From contig CAYMJU010000101.1 of assembly GCA_964390555.1 (NCBI GenBank), forward strand, positions 1-14,582: DNA of 14,582 bases, written 5' to 3'. A program made the translations under genes and the position numbers. This DNA comes from CAVTWS01 sp964390555. GTDB taxonomy: Bacteria > Actinomycetota > Acidimicrobiia > Acidimicrobiales > SHLQ01. The notes under the pieces are model-generated. The model searched no databases. It saw nothing but the letters and a program-made list of their open reading frames with translations, and was not told the origin of the DNA. Position 1 is the first letter of the stretch. Each line of letters starts with the position of its first letter. Shown piece after piece: positions 1 to 6,243 of the stretch.

Positions 1-465
1 CCGTACTTCGACGGCGAGCGCACGCCGAACCTCCCCGACGCCGCCGGCGTGCTGTCCGGCCTGCGCACGTCGACCTCGCGCGACGACGTGGCCCTGGCGG
101 CCTTCGACGGTGTCATATGCGGTCTGCTCGACGGCCGCGACGCGCTCGGCGCCGCCGGCGCCGACGCCGGCGGAACGATCCACCTCGTGGGTGGCGGCGC
201 CCGCTCCCAGGCCTACCGCCAGCGCCTGGCCGATCTCGCGGGGTGTCCGATCGTGGTGCCGGCGATCGACGAGGCGGTCGCGACCGGCGCGGCGGTTCAA
301 GCGGCGGCGGTTCGCGGCGGCGGTGACGCCGAAGCAATCGCGAAGCGGTGGGGTCTGGTCGCGGGCGAGGTGGTCGAGCCGAGAACGGGCGTCGATCACC
401 AGTCCCGCCGAGCCCAATACACCGCCGCTCAAGTCGCCGTGACGCATTCTGGCCCTGACAGATGA
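1..465 (+). CDS. xylB: Xylulokinase, C-terminal part (5' end outside window)
   Basis: FGGY-family sugar kinase that phosphorylates D-xylulose to D-xylulose 5-phosphate in the cytoplasm; only the last 154 residues are here. The frame is open from base 1 and begins with PYFDGERTPN, the conserved xylulokinase segment, followed by a helical stretch, LVGGGARS (the FGGY C-terminal ATP-binding glycine motif) and VATGAAVQAA, the usual closing helix. The tail (KRWGL...EPR...) matches the end of the family. It stops with TGA at 463-465 and converges on the GHMP kinase gene; the stop lies inside the shared hairpin at 447-493. Another FGGY kinase is possible because the sugar-binding N-terminal half is missing, but the DGERTPN stretch favours xylulokinase. 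Confidence 0.88.
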   Translation, partial: PYFDGERTPNLPDAAGVLSGLRTSTSRDDVALAAFDGVICGLLDGRDALGAAGADAGGTIHLVGGGARSQAYRQRLADLAGCPIVVPAIDEAVATGAAVQAAAVRGGGDAEAIAKRWGLVAGEVVEPRTGVDHQSRRAQYTAAQVAVTHSGPDR

Positions 466-493
466 CCGAAAACGTCGTCCTACAGGGCCAGAA
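447..493. terminator. Inverted repeat between convergent genes, probable bidirectional terminator
   Basis: Perfect 11-bp arms TTCTGGCCCTG (447-457) and CAGGGCCAGAA (483-493) are separated by 25 nt. One mismatch further out, the pairing continues with CGC/GCG. The structure lies over the stop codon of xylB and 27 bp beyond the stop of the convergent kinase gene. There is no clear U tract on either strand, and the loop is long for an intrinsic terminator. Position between convergent genes is the main argument; a protein-binding or repeated extragenic element is the alternative. Confidence 0.5.
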
Positions 494-519
494 CGCGAAT
501 TGTTGAGGTGTGGGGCGCG

Positions 520-1650
520 TCAGCGGATGAGCGGGGCGATGCCGGGGCCGATGTCGTCGAGGTGGTCGAGTGCCCCGGCCTCGCACAGCACGACCACGGT
601 GCCGCCGCAGCCGCCGCCACTCGACCGGGCGCCGTGGACGCCGGGGACGGCCAGCGCTCGCTCGACGACCGAGGTGGCGGCCGGGTGGCCGAGCCCCATG
701 GCGTCGTAGCCGGCGTGGCTGGCCGCCGTGAGCGGCCGGAGCGCCGGGGCATCGCCCGACCGGAGCAGGGCCAGCGCTCGCTCGGCGCGGGTGTTCTCGC
801 CCACGCCGAATCCGGCTGCGGCGCGCACCGGGTACGTCTCGGCTGGGTCGACAGTGGTGAGGGCGTCGTCGGTGGTTCCCCATCGGTCGAGAAAATCGGC
901 GCCGACGAGCTCGTCGGGCAGGCGGTCGATCAGATCGGTCGGCACCTCGCTCACCCAGTCCCATCGTCGCCCCGACGCGGTCTCGGCGATGCGCTTGCCC
1001 ATGAACGCCGCGGCTCGAGCCCGAGCGTAAGGAGACCCCGCAACGTCGTGGGTGGCGCCGGTGGGCACGCCCACGATCTCGACGCCAGGCGGTAGGGGCA
1101 CCGGAGCTTCGACGGTGGCGGGCCGGCACCGGATCGGCAGCACGGCGCCGGCGCGGCCCATGGCCACGGTCACTTGATCCATGATCCCGCACGGCGCGCC
1201 GACCACGTGGTTCTCCGCCTCCTGGCACAACGTGGCCAGGCGTAGCGGGTCGAGCATCGCGCCCAACGCCAGCGCCGTGGCGATCTCGAGAGCGGCGCTC
1301 GACGACACGCCGGCCGACTGCGGTACATCGGAAGTGACAGCCAGCCGACCGGTTGGCGTCGGGATCGCGCCGTGGCGCACGAGCACCAGGGCCACGCCCA
1401 CCAGATACCGGGTCCATTTCGGCGTGTCGGCCAGCGCGGCGCGGATCTCGGGGTAGGGGAGGGCGGCCAGCCGCTCGACGTCGGACGGTGACAGGGTGAC
1501 CGGACCGACGACCAGCTCGCGGTGCGGCTCGAGGGTCACGGTGGTGGTCACGCGAGTCGCGACCTCGAGCACGAGCGCGCCCGAGTAGTCGGCGACTCCG
1601 CCCAGCAGGTCGAGCCGACCGGGAGCGCTACCCGAGGCCGGCGTAGTCAC
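520..1650 (-). CDS. GHMP sugar kinase, L-arabinokinase/galactokinase-like
   Basis: Predicted cytoplasmic kinase that phosphorylates the anomeric hydroxyl of a galactose- or arabinose-type sugar with ATP. All three GHMP motifs are visible: APGRLDLLGG (9-18), the ATP-binding QSAGVSSSAAL (111-121), and SSGGGCGG (343-350) near the C terminus. The sugar-binding segment reads GGVADYSGALVL rather than the GEHTDYN of galactokinase. CQEAENHVVGAPCGIMDQ (142-159, catalytic Asp158) is as in the kinase half of plant L-arabinokinase (ARA1). The GTG start at 1648-1650 is forced by an in-frame stop 15 bp upstream. It lies 28 bp after galT, so it is last in a TetR-galT-kinase operon. No strong Shine-Dalgarno is seen. 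Kinase family is near certain; the substrate (L-arabinose or D-galactose) is inference. Confidence 0.88.
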   Translation of the reverse strand: MTTPASGSAPGRLDLLGGVADYSGALVLEVATRVTTTVTLEPHRELVVGPVTLSPSDVERLAALPYPEIRAALADTPKWTRYLVGVALVLVRHGAIPTPTGRLAVTSDVPQSAGVSSSAALEIATALALGAMLDPLRLATLCQEAENHVVGAPCGIMDQVTVAMGRAGAVLPIRCRPATVEAPVPLPPGVEIVGVPTGATHDVAGSPYARARAAAFMGKRIAETASGRRWDWVSEVPTDLIDRLPDELVGADFLDRWGTTDDALTTVDPAETYPVRAAAGFGVGENTRAERALALLRSGDAPALRPLTAASHAGYDAMGLGHPAATSVVERALAVPGVHGARSSGGGCGGTVVVLCEAGALDHLDDIGPGIAPLIR

Positions 1651-1678
1651 CGCATCCGACCGTGGTCATCGAGTTCGA

Positions 1679-2662
1679 TCACGGGAGCGCCGCCCGGAGC
1701 TCGGCCGCCTTCTCGTCGGGGTCGGATTCGTTCGTCATCGACCCGCCGCCTACCTCGGGCCCGGCCAGGTACTTGAGCAGGCCCGGGGCGCGCAGCGGTG
1801 GGTGCAGCTCGATGTGAAACGGGTAGTGGGGATGCTCGCCGACCGGGGCCTGGTGGACCGCCAGCACGTACGGCATGCGGATGCCCCACAAGGCGTCGTA
1901 GCGACACACGGCGGTGCGCAGCACGAGCGCGAGGGAGCGGCAGGCCGAGTCGTCGAGGTCGACCAACGACGTCACCGGGGACCGGGGCAGCACCAGCACC
2001 TCGTAGGCGTAACGGGCGAACCACGGCACGCAGGCGAAGAACCGCTCGCCCTCGTCAAGGACGCGAGGTCCGCCGAGCTCGCGCTCGACCACGTCGGCCA
2101 GGAGCGATCGGCCCGTGCGCCGGTGGTGGTCGGCCGCCATCTCGGCTTCGCGGGCCATGGTGCCGTACACCATCGCGCCGGCGTAGATCTGGCAGTGCGG
2201 GTGCGGGTTCGACGTCCCGACGGCGGCGCCGCGGTTCTCGAAGATCAAGACGTGGGCTACGCCCTCTAGGGCCTGAAGGGCTGTGGTGCGGTCACGCCAG
2301 GTGGTGACGACGGCGGTGGCCTCGTCGTCGCTCAGGTCGGCCAAGGTGGTTGCGGGGTCGTGGTGGTAGCAGACCACCTCGGCGGTGCCGACGGCCCGGC
2401 TGGTGCGGTACAGCTCGTCGCCGCCAGTCGTGGGGGGCGCCTCCGGCGAGAAAACCGGGAGGTCGTTGGTGAACCAGAACACACCCCGGTAGTCGGGGTT
2501 GATGGCCCTGATGCGCTGTCCGAGCGGTGCGAGGGCGTTGCGGGGGTCGGCGACCGGTTCGGTCTCGTCGACCGTTTCGCCGTTCCACGGGCGCGCCCCC
2601 CGGTGCGACGTGAACAACACCCACTCCCCCCGGAACGGGTGCCAGCGCAGCTCCCAGGTCAC
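1679..2662 (-). CDS. galT: Galactose-1-phosphate uridylyltransferase-like (GalT) protein
   Basis: HIT-superfamily nucleotidyltransferase. GalT swaps UMP from UDP-glucose onto galactose 1-phosphate through a uridylyl-histidine. The 327-residue protein shows NPDYRGVFWFTND (55-67), the active-site SNPHPHCQ (151-158, nucleophile His156 by alignment with E. coli His166), FENRG and FHIELHPPLR, all typical of the family. The CxxC zinc pair of E. coli GalT (DPDCFLC) is replaced by DPRNALA (39-45), so the N-terminal zinc site is probably absent; His154 of the other half remains. The GTG start at 2660-2662 overlaps the TetR stop as GTGA, which decides it over longer starts inside tetR. The partner kinase lies 28 bp downstream. 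Since that kinase looks like L-arabinokinase, the physiological sugar phosphate may not be galactose 1-phosphate. Confidence 0.85.
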   Translation of the reverse strand: MTWELRWHPFRGEWVLFTSHRGARPWNGETVDETEPVADPRNALAPLGQRIRAINPDYRGVFWFTNDLPVFSPEAPPTTGGDELYRTSRAVGTAEVVCYHHDPATTLADLSDDEATAVVTTWRDRTTALQALEGVAHVLIFENRGAAVGTSNPHPHCQIYAGAMVYGTMAREAEMAADHHRRTGRSLLADVVERELGGPRVLDEGERFFACVPWFARYAYEVLVLPRSPVTSLVDLDDSACRSLALVLRTAVCRYDALWGIRMPYVLAVHQAPVGEHPHYPFHIELHPPLRAPGLLKYLAGPEVGGGSMTNESDPDEKAAELRAALP

Positions 2663-3360
2663 CTCGTACCCAGATCTACGACCAGGCGATCGATGTAGGC
2701 GGCCATCGCTGTGGCCAGGTCGACCCGGGCCGGATCCGTGAGCCACTGGATCTCGAGCCCCATGACGGTGGCGATGACTTCGGTGGCGATCTGGTCGGCA
2801 TCGACGTCGAGGCGAAGGGCACCCCGGGCGACCTCGGCGGCCAGGATCTCGCGCACCAACTGCCGAGCCGTCTCGTAACGATGAACGAAGAAGTCGTGGA
2901 GCGGGTCGTCGGCATCGAGGCTCTCAGCGGTCAGCACCGCGTAGAGGCGGGTCAGGATCGCCGTCTCGACGTTGTGTTGGCCCATGTTGCGCAGTCTGGC
3001 GAGCGAGAGCGGTGCCGGGAGCTCGAACCGGTCGGCTCGGTCCCGTTCGGCCATGACCTCCAGGAGGAGGCGCTCCTTGGTACCGAAGTAATAGAGGAGC
3101 CCGGTCGGTGTCATGCCGACCCGGTCGGCCAGCGCGGCGAGCCCGGTGCCTCGGTACCCCTTGGCCGAGAACAGCTCGACGGCGGCATCGAGGATCTGCT
3201 GGCGCCGCCGCCGTCCGCGGACCTGGCGGACCCGGTCGTCAGCGCCGGCCGGCGGCTGGGGCTTTCGCGCCCTGGTCGCGGCCGGGCGCGCGGGAGGGCG
3301 AGGGTTCGCGGTCGCGTCGGTCACAGCGGCATCGGATCGGAGGTGGTCATCGGGAGTCAA
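2659..3360 (-). CDS. TetR-family transcriptional regulator
   Basis: Predicted dimeric DNA-binding repressor. After a basic, low-complexity N terminus of about 50 residues comes the TetR helix-turn-helix: RRRQQILDAAVELFSAKGY, then LAALADRVGMTPTGLLYYFGTKERLLLEVM. The C-terminal ligand domain (NVETAILTRLYAVLTAES, VMGLEIQWLTDPARVDLATAMAAYIDRL) resembles the BetI-like C-terminal domain common in actinobacteria. The first possible start is TTG at 3358-3360; GTG at 3322-3324 is an alternative. Neither has a clear Shine-Dalgarno, so the start is uncertain. It is first in an operon with galT (GTGA overlap) and the GHMP kinase, and divergent from the selenoprotein gene. It probably autoregulates and could control both directions through the palindrome at 3394-3413. 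The ligand is unknown. Confidence 0.88.
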   Translation of the reverse strand: MTPDDHLRSDAAVTDATANPRPPARPAATRARKPQPPAGADDRVRQVRGRRRRQQILDAAVELFSAKGYRGTGLAALADRVGMTPTGLLYYFGTKERLLLEVMAERDRADRFELPAPLSLARLRNMGQHNVETAILTRLYAVLTAESLDADDPLHDFFVHRYETARQLVREILAAEVARGALRLDVDADQIATEVIATVMGLEIQWLTDPARVDLATAMAAYIDRLVVDLGTR

Positions 3361-3393
3361 GCAAGGCGTCAGTCGAGAGGCGGCGCGGAGATA

Positions 3394-3413
3394 TTCTCAC
3401 ATTCGTGTGAATT
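3394..3413. promoter_or_regulatory. Candidate TetR operator in the divergent intergenic region
   Basis: TCACA-TTCG-TGTGA (3397-3410) is an inverted repeat in an AT-richer island of an otherwise very GC-rich 128-bp gap. It lies between the TetR gene (starting at 3360 or 3324) and the selenoprotein gene (ATG 3489). A TANNNT-type hexamer, TATTCT, overlaps it at 3393-3398 on the plus strand, so binding would plausibly block a promoter. Apart from this I see no further structure in the gap. Assignment to this TetR protein rests on location only. Confidence 0.4.
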
Positions 3414-3488
3414 GCGTTGCCACGACACGGGCGTTGCGACGAGCTCGGCCCAGGGTGTTGAAACGCGCGCTCGCCTGGAACGGGCGCC

Positions 3489-5309
3489 ATGATGTCGGCC
3501 ATGGAATCCACCTACGACGTGGTCTGGCCCCGCTCACCTCAGGGCGTGCAGCGCCAACGTCGTGCCGACCGGCTCGAGACGCTCGCCGGCAAGCGCGTCG
3601 CGTTCCTGTGGGACTACCTGTTCCGTGGCGACGAGCTGTACCCGATCCTGGAGCGCGAGCTGACGGCACGTTTCGATGGTCTGCACGTCCTTGGCTACGA
3701 GGTGTTCGGCAACCTCCACGGAGGCGACGAGAAGGCGCGCGTCGGCCGCCTCCCCGACGACCTGCGCGACCGAGGCGCCGATGCGGTCGTGTCAGGAATG
3801 GGATGCTGAGGGAGTTGCACGCCCGCCGTGATGCGGGCCTCCATCGCCGCTGAGTCGGCCGGAATCCCGTCGGTCTCGATCGTCTGCGAGGGTTTCGAGG
3901 GCCAGGCCCGGGCCACGGCGCGTGGCCACGGATTCGACGGCCTCCCGATCGCCGTCACGATCGGCCACATCGATGCCCAATCGGTCGACGAGATGGTCGC
4001 CAACTTCGTGTCGTCGACCGTGGATCAGATCGTCGGCGGCCTCGTCGGCACCGGGGCCGGAAGCGAGGCTGGCAACGGCGAACCGACCGCGCTCGACACC
4101 GTGGCCTCGGGCACCGTCGACGAGATCAACGTGGCCTTCGTCGAGCGGGGATGGAGCGACGGTCACCCGGTCATCCCACCAACCCTGGACCGGGTCGAGG
4201 CGTTCCTGGCGAACTCCGGCCACGACCCGTGGAAGACCCTGGGGATCGCCGCATCGTCGGGCCGAGATCTCACGATCTGGTCGATCGCCGTCAACGCCGT
4301 CATGGCCGGCTGCAAGCCCGAACACCTCCCCGTGCTCGTCGCTGTGGCCCAGGTCCTCGCCGATCCCCGCTACGGGGCCGAACACTCGGGGAACACGACC
4401 GGCGCCGATGCCCTCGTCGTCGTGGCGGGGCCCAACGCCGCCAACCTCGGCTTCAACTCGGGCCCTGGAGCGATGCGCGAGGGCGCCCACGCCAACACCA
4501 GCGTCGGCCGGTGGCTGCGGCTGTACCTGCGCAACGTGTTCGGATTCACCGCGGACGAACACGACCGCGCCACCTTCGGCAACCCGGCGCGCATCGTGCT
4601 CGCCGAGGACATGGGCTGCCTCGCCGAGATCGGCTGGCCGCCGCTCAGCGCCAGCTTCGGGTTCGACGCCCGCGAGGACACCGTCACCGTGGCTCGCATG
4701 AACAGCGGCACGATCATCGGCAGCGTGTTCGGCTCGACGCCGGAGGAGATCGTGCCCTACCTCGCCAACGGGCTCACCCGCACGGCGGCCTGGGACCTCA
4801 CCCACGTCTACGGGCTCGGCGACGACCAGTTCCAGCCCCTCCTGGTCCTGTCGCCGATCCTGGCCCGGACCTTCGCCAAGGCCGGGTGGAGCAAGAGCAA
4901 CGTCGCCGACGCCCTGTTCGAGCACGCCCGCATCCCGGCGATCACCTTCGAGCGGATGATCGGCGAATGGAGCAACCTCACCGCCGGCCGCCGCCGCCTG
5001 ACCGACCTGGTCGCCGAAGGCGCCCTCCCGGCGGTGTTCGCCGAGTCCGACGACCCGCACCGCCTCGTGCCGATCGTGACGCGGCCCGAGCGCATCATGA
5101 TCGCGGTCGCCGGCGACCCGAACCGGGCCAACGCCTACGCCCTCAGCAACGACGGACCACACGGATGGTGGACCACCAAGGCCATCGACCACACCCCAGC
5201 GAGCGACCTCGTCTGCAACATTCGCGCCCCCGCCATCCCCCGCTCAACCCCTGAGCTGCGCCCGAAGGACCACAACGCCCCCAGAGACGCCAAGAACGTG
5301 CGCGGATAG
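3489..5309 (+). CDS. UGSC-family selenoprotein with C-terminal domain of unknown function (in-frame UGA = Sec107)
   Basis: Read as one 606-residue protein through an in-frame TGA at 3807-3809; the true stop is TAG at 5307-5309. Residues 24-106 (LAGKRVAFLWDYLFRGDELYPILERE..., DRGADAVVSGMG) and 108-190 (GSCTPAVMRASIAAESAGIPSVSIVCE...) are the two halves of one UGSC-family domain. The TGA falls exactly at the U of the family motif, giving C106-U107-G-S-C110, a CxxC-like redox motif with an extra preceding Cys. Cys homologues carry CGSC. From about residue 205 a second, roughly 400-residue domain follows, with DGHPVIPPT (224-232), NAVMAGCKPEHLPV (Cys275) and NSGPGAMREGAHANTSVGR. I recognise it as recurring in uncharacterised proteins but know no function for it. 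No signal peptide or membrane span is seen. ATG 3489 and ATG 3492 are both possible starts with only a weak GGAA upstream. Function is unknown; a thiol/selenol redox role is inference. Confidence 0.87.
3811..3842 (+). promoter_or_regulatory. Candidate bacterial SECIS element downstream of the UGA codon
   Basis: Directly after TGA 3807-3809 the RNA can fold into an outer stem GGAG (3811-3814)/CUCC (3839-3842), a 6-nt one-sided bulge, and an inner stem GCCCGC (3821-3826)/GCGGGC (3833-3838). The apical loop is CGUGAU (3827-3832). The loop begins 18 nt after the UGA and has a G at its second position. This agrees with the published bacterial SECIS rules: a loop about 16-37 nt from UGA, a short stem, and a G in the first two loop bases. 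It would be bound by SelB to insert Sec. The hairpin lies inside the coding sequence for the conserved GSCTPAVMRAS segment. Confidence 0.75.
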
Positions 5310-5338
5310 GCGAGCCCTCCAATGTGACTGTGGCATTT

Positions 5339-5360
5339 CTCGCCTGCGCTAGCAGGCGAG
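5339..5360 (+). terminator. Hairpin downstream of the selenoprotein gene
   Basis: Perfect 9-bp stem CTCGCCTGC (5339-5347)/GCAGGCGAG (5352-5360) with a GCTA loop, 30 bp after the TAG stop. No U tract follows, so it would be a stem-only terminator of the kind often proposed in high-GC bacteria, or an mRNA 3'-end stabiliser. It is the first of two strong hairpins in the 148-bp gap before the isomerase gene. Confidence 0.45.
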
Positions 5361-5387
5361 CGAGACCTATCAGACGTCGAACGTTCA

Positions 5388-5413
5388 CCGGGGGCGGCAG
5401 GAGCTGCCCCCGG
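5388..5413 (+). other. GC-rich hairpin in the leader of the sugar cluster
   Basis: CCGGGGGC (5388-5395) pairs with GCCCCCGG (5406-5413). An alternative fold pairs GGCAG (5396-5400) with CTGCC (5404-5408) plus CCGGG/CCCGG outside. It is preceded by the 8-bp palindrome GAACGTTC (5379-5386), and GTCGAACG occurs twice (5376-5383 and 5421-5428). It may be a second terminator hairpin, a leader attenuator, or an operator region for the cluster starting at 5458. None of these can be decided from sequence alone. Confidence 0.3.
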
Positions 5414-5457
5414 CGAATCGGTCGAACGCCCCTCGTATCGAAAGCAGCCGTACAAAC

Positions 5458-6243
5458 ATGACCACATCTTCACCTCCTGTCGGTCCACCTCCTGTTGGCG
5501 TGCAGCTCTACTCGCTTCGCGACGAGGCGGCCGCGAGCGGTCTCCGGCCCGTGCTCGAACGGGTCGCCGGCATCGGCTTCCGCGGTGTGGAGTCGGCCGG
5601 GTTCGGCGACTTGGCGCCGGACGAATTCGCCCGCATCTGTGGCGACCTGGGCCTGACGCTCGCCAGCGCGCACATCCAGCTCGGCACGCCCGACGAGGTG
5701 GCGGCCATGCTCGATCAACACGTCGAACTCGGGTTCGAAGCGGTCGTGGTGCCGGTGCTGTGGCCCGACGACTTCGCGTCCTCCGACGCGATCGGGGTGG
5801 CCGCGGACAAGCTGTCGGTCGCCGCGGTCGAGGCCGCCGATCGTGGGCTGGCGTTCGGCTACCACAACCACTTCTGGGAGTTCGGCGACATCGACGGCCA
5901 GCCGGCGCTCGCCCGTTTCTTCGCCTCCTGCGACCCTGCGGTGTTCGCTGAGGTCGACATCTACTGGACCAAGGTCGGGGGTTGCGACCCGGCGGAATTC
6001 CTCACCGGCCTCGGCGACCGGGTCGGGATCCTGCACGTGAAAGATGGGCCCGGCAACCAAGAGGCGGCGATGACCGCCGTGGGCGATGGGGCCATCGACG
6101 TGCCGGCGGCGTTGGCCGCCGCGCCCGGTGCCCGCTGGCACATGGTCGAGCTCGACCGCTGCGACACCGACATGTTCGAAGCCGTCGCGCGCAGTTACGG
6201 CTACCTCGTCGGCGAGGGACTGTCGGCCGGTCAGCGCCCGTGA
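5458..6243 (+). CDS. Sugar phosphate isomerase/epimerase, xylose-isomerase-like TIM barrel (IolE/MocC type)
   Basis: Cytoplasmic metal-dependent enzyme of the AP-endonuclease-2/xylose-isomerase-like superfamily, whose members isomerise, epimerise or dehydrate sugars and inosose derivatives. The barrel opens with VGVQLYSLRDE (13-23). Likely metal and substrate ligands sit in YHNHFWEF (135-142), EVDIYWTKVGG (165-175, Asp167), ILHVKDG (191-197, His193) and HMVELDRCDTD (228-238, Glu231). The 261-residue length is normal. The first residues come from a 15-bp tandem duplication encoding PPVG twice. ATG 5458 has no evident Shine-Dalgarno, so the start is moderately sure. It heads a plus-strand operon, overlapping the first oxidoreductase as GTGA. 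Pairing with Gfo/Idh proteins is typical of inositol-like or oxidised-sugar catabolism; the exact substrate is unknown. Confidence 0.87.
   Translation: MTTSSPPVGPPPVGVQLYSLRDEAAASGLRPVLERVAGIGFRGVESAGFGDLAPDEFARICGDLGLTLASAHIQLGTPDEVAAMLDQHVELGFEAVVVPVLWPDDFASSDAIGVAADKLSVAAVEAADRGLAFGYHNHFWEFGDIDGQPALARFFASCDPAVFAEVDIYWTKVGGCDPAEFLTGLGDRVGILHVKDGPGNQEAAMTAVGDGAIDVPAALAAAPGARWHMVELDRCDTDMFEAVARSYGYLVGEGLSAGQRP

Noticed and set aside
113..1417. Minus-strand 434-codon frame overlapping the kinase gene and xylB
   Set aside because: Arginine/proline-rich shadow frame of the GHMP kinase without any domain.
3792..5192. Long minus-strand open frame (466 codons) opposite the selenoprotein gene
   Set aside because: High-GC codon shadow; composition is V/G/R/D-rich with no family similarity, and it reads antisense through a conserved coding region.
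3828..5309. A separate gene starting after the UGA
   Set aside because: Its first codons (GTG ATG) code for residues inside the conserved stretch that follows the UGSC motif. There is no ribosome site, and the frame is continuous with the upstream part.
5982..6239. N-terminal extension of the first Gfo/Idh protein
   Set aside because: The extension is the out-of-frame shadow of the isomerase; the Rossmann motif begins right after GTG 6240, which overlaps the stop as GTGA.
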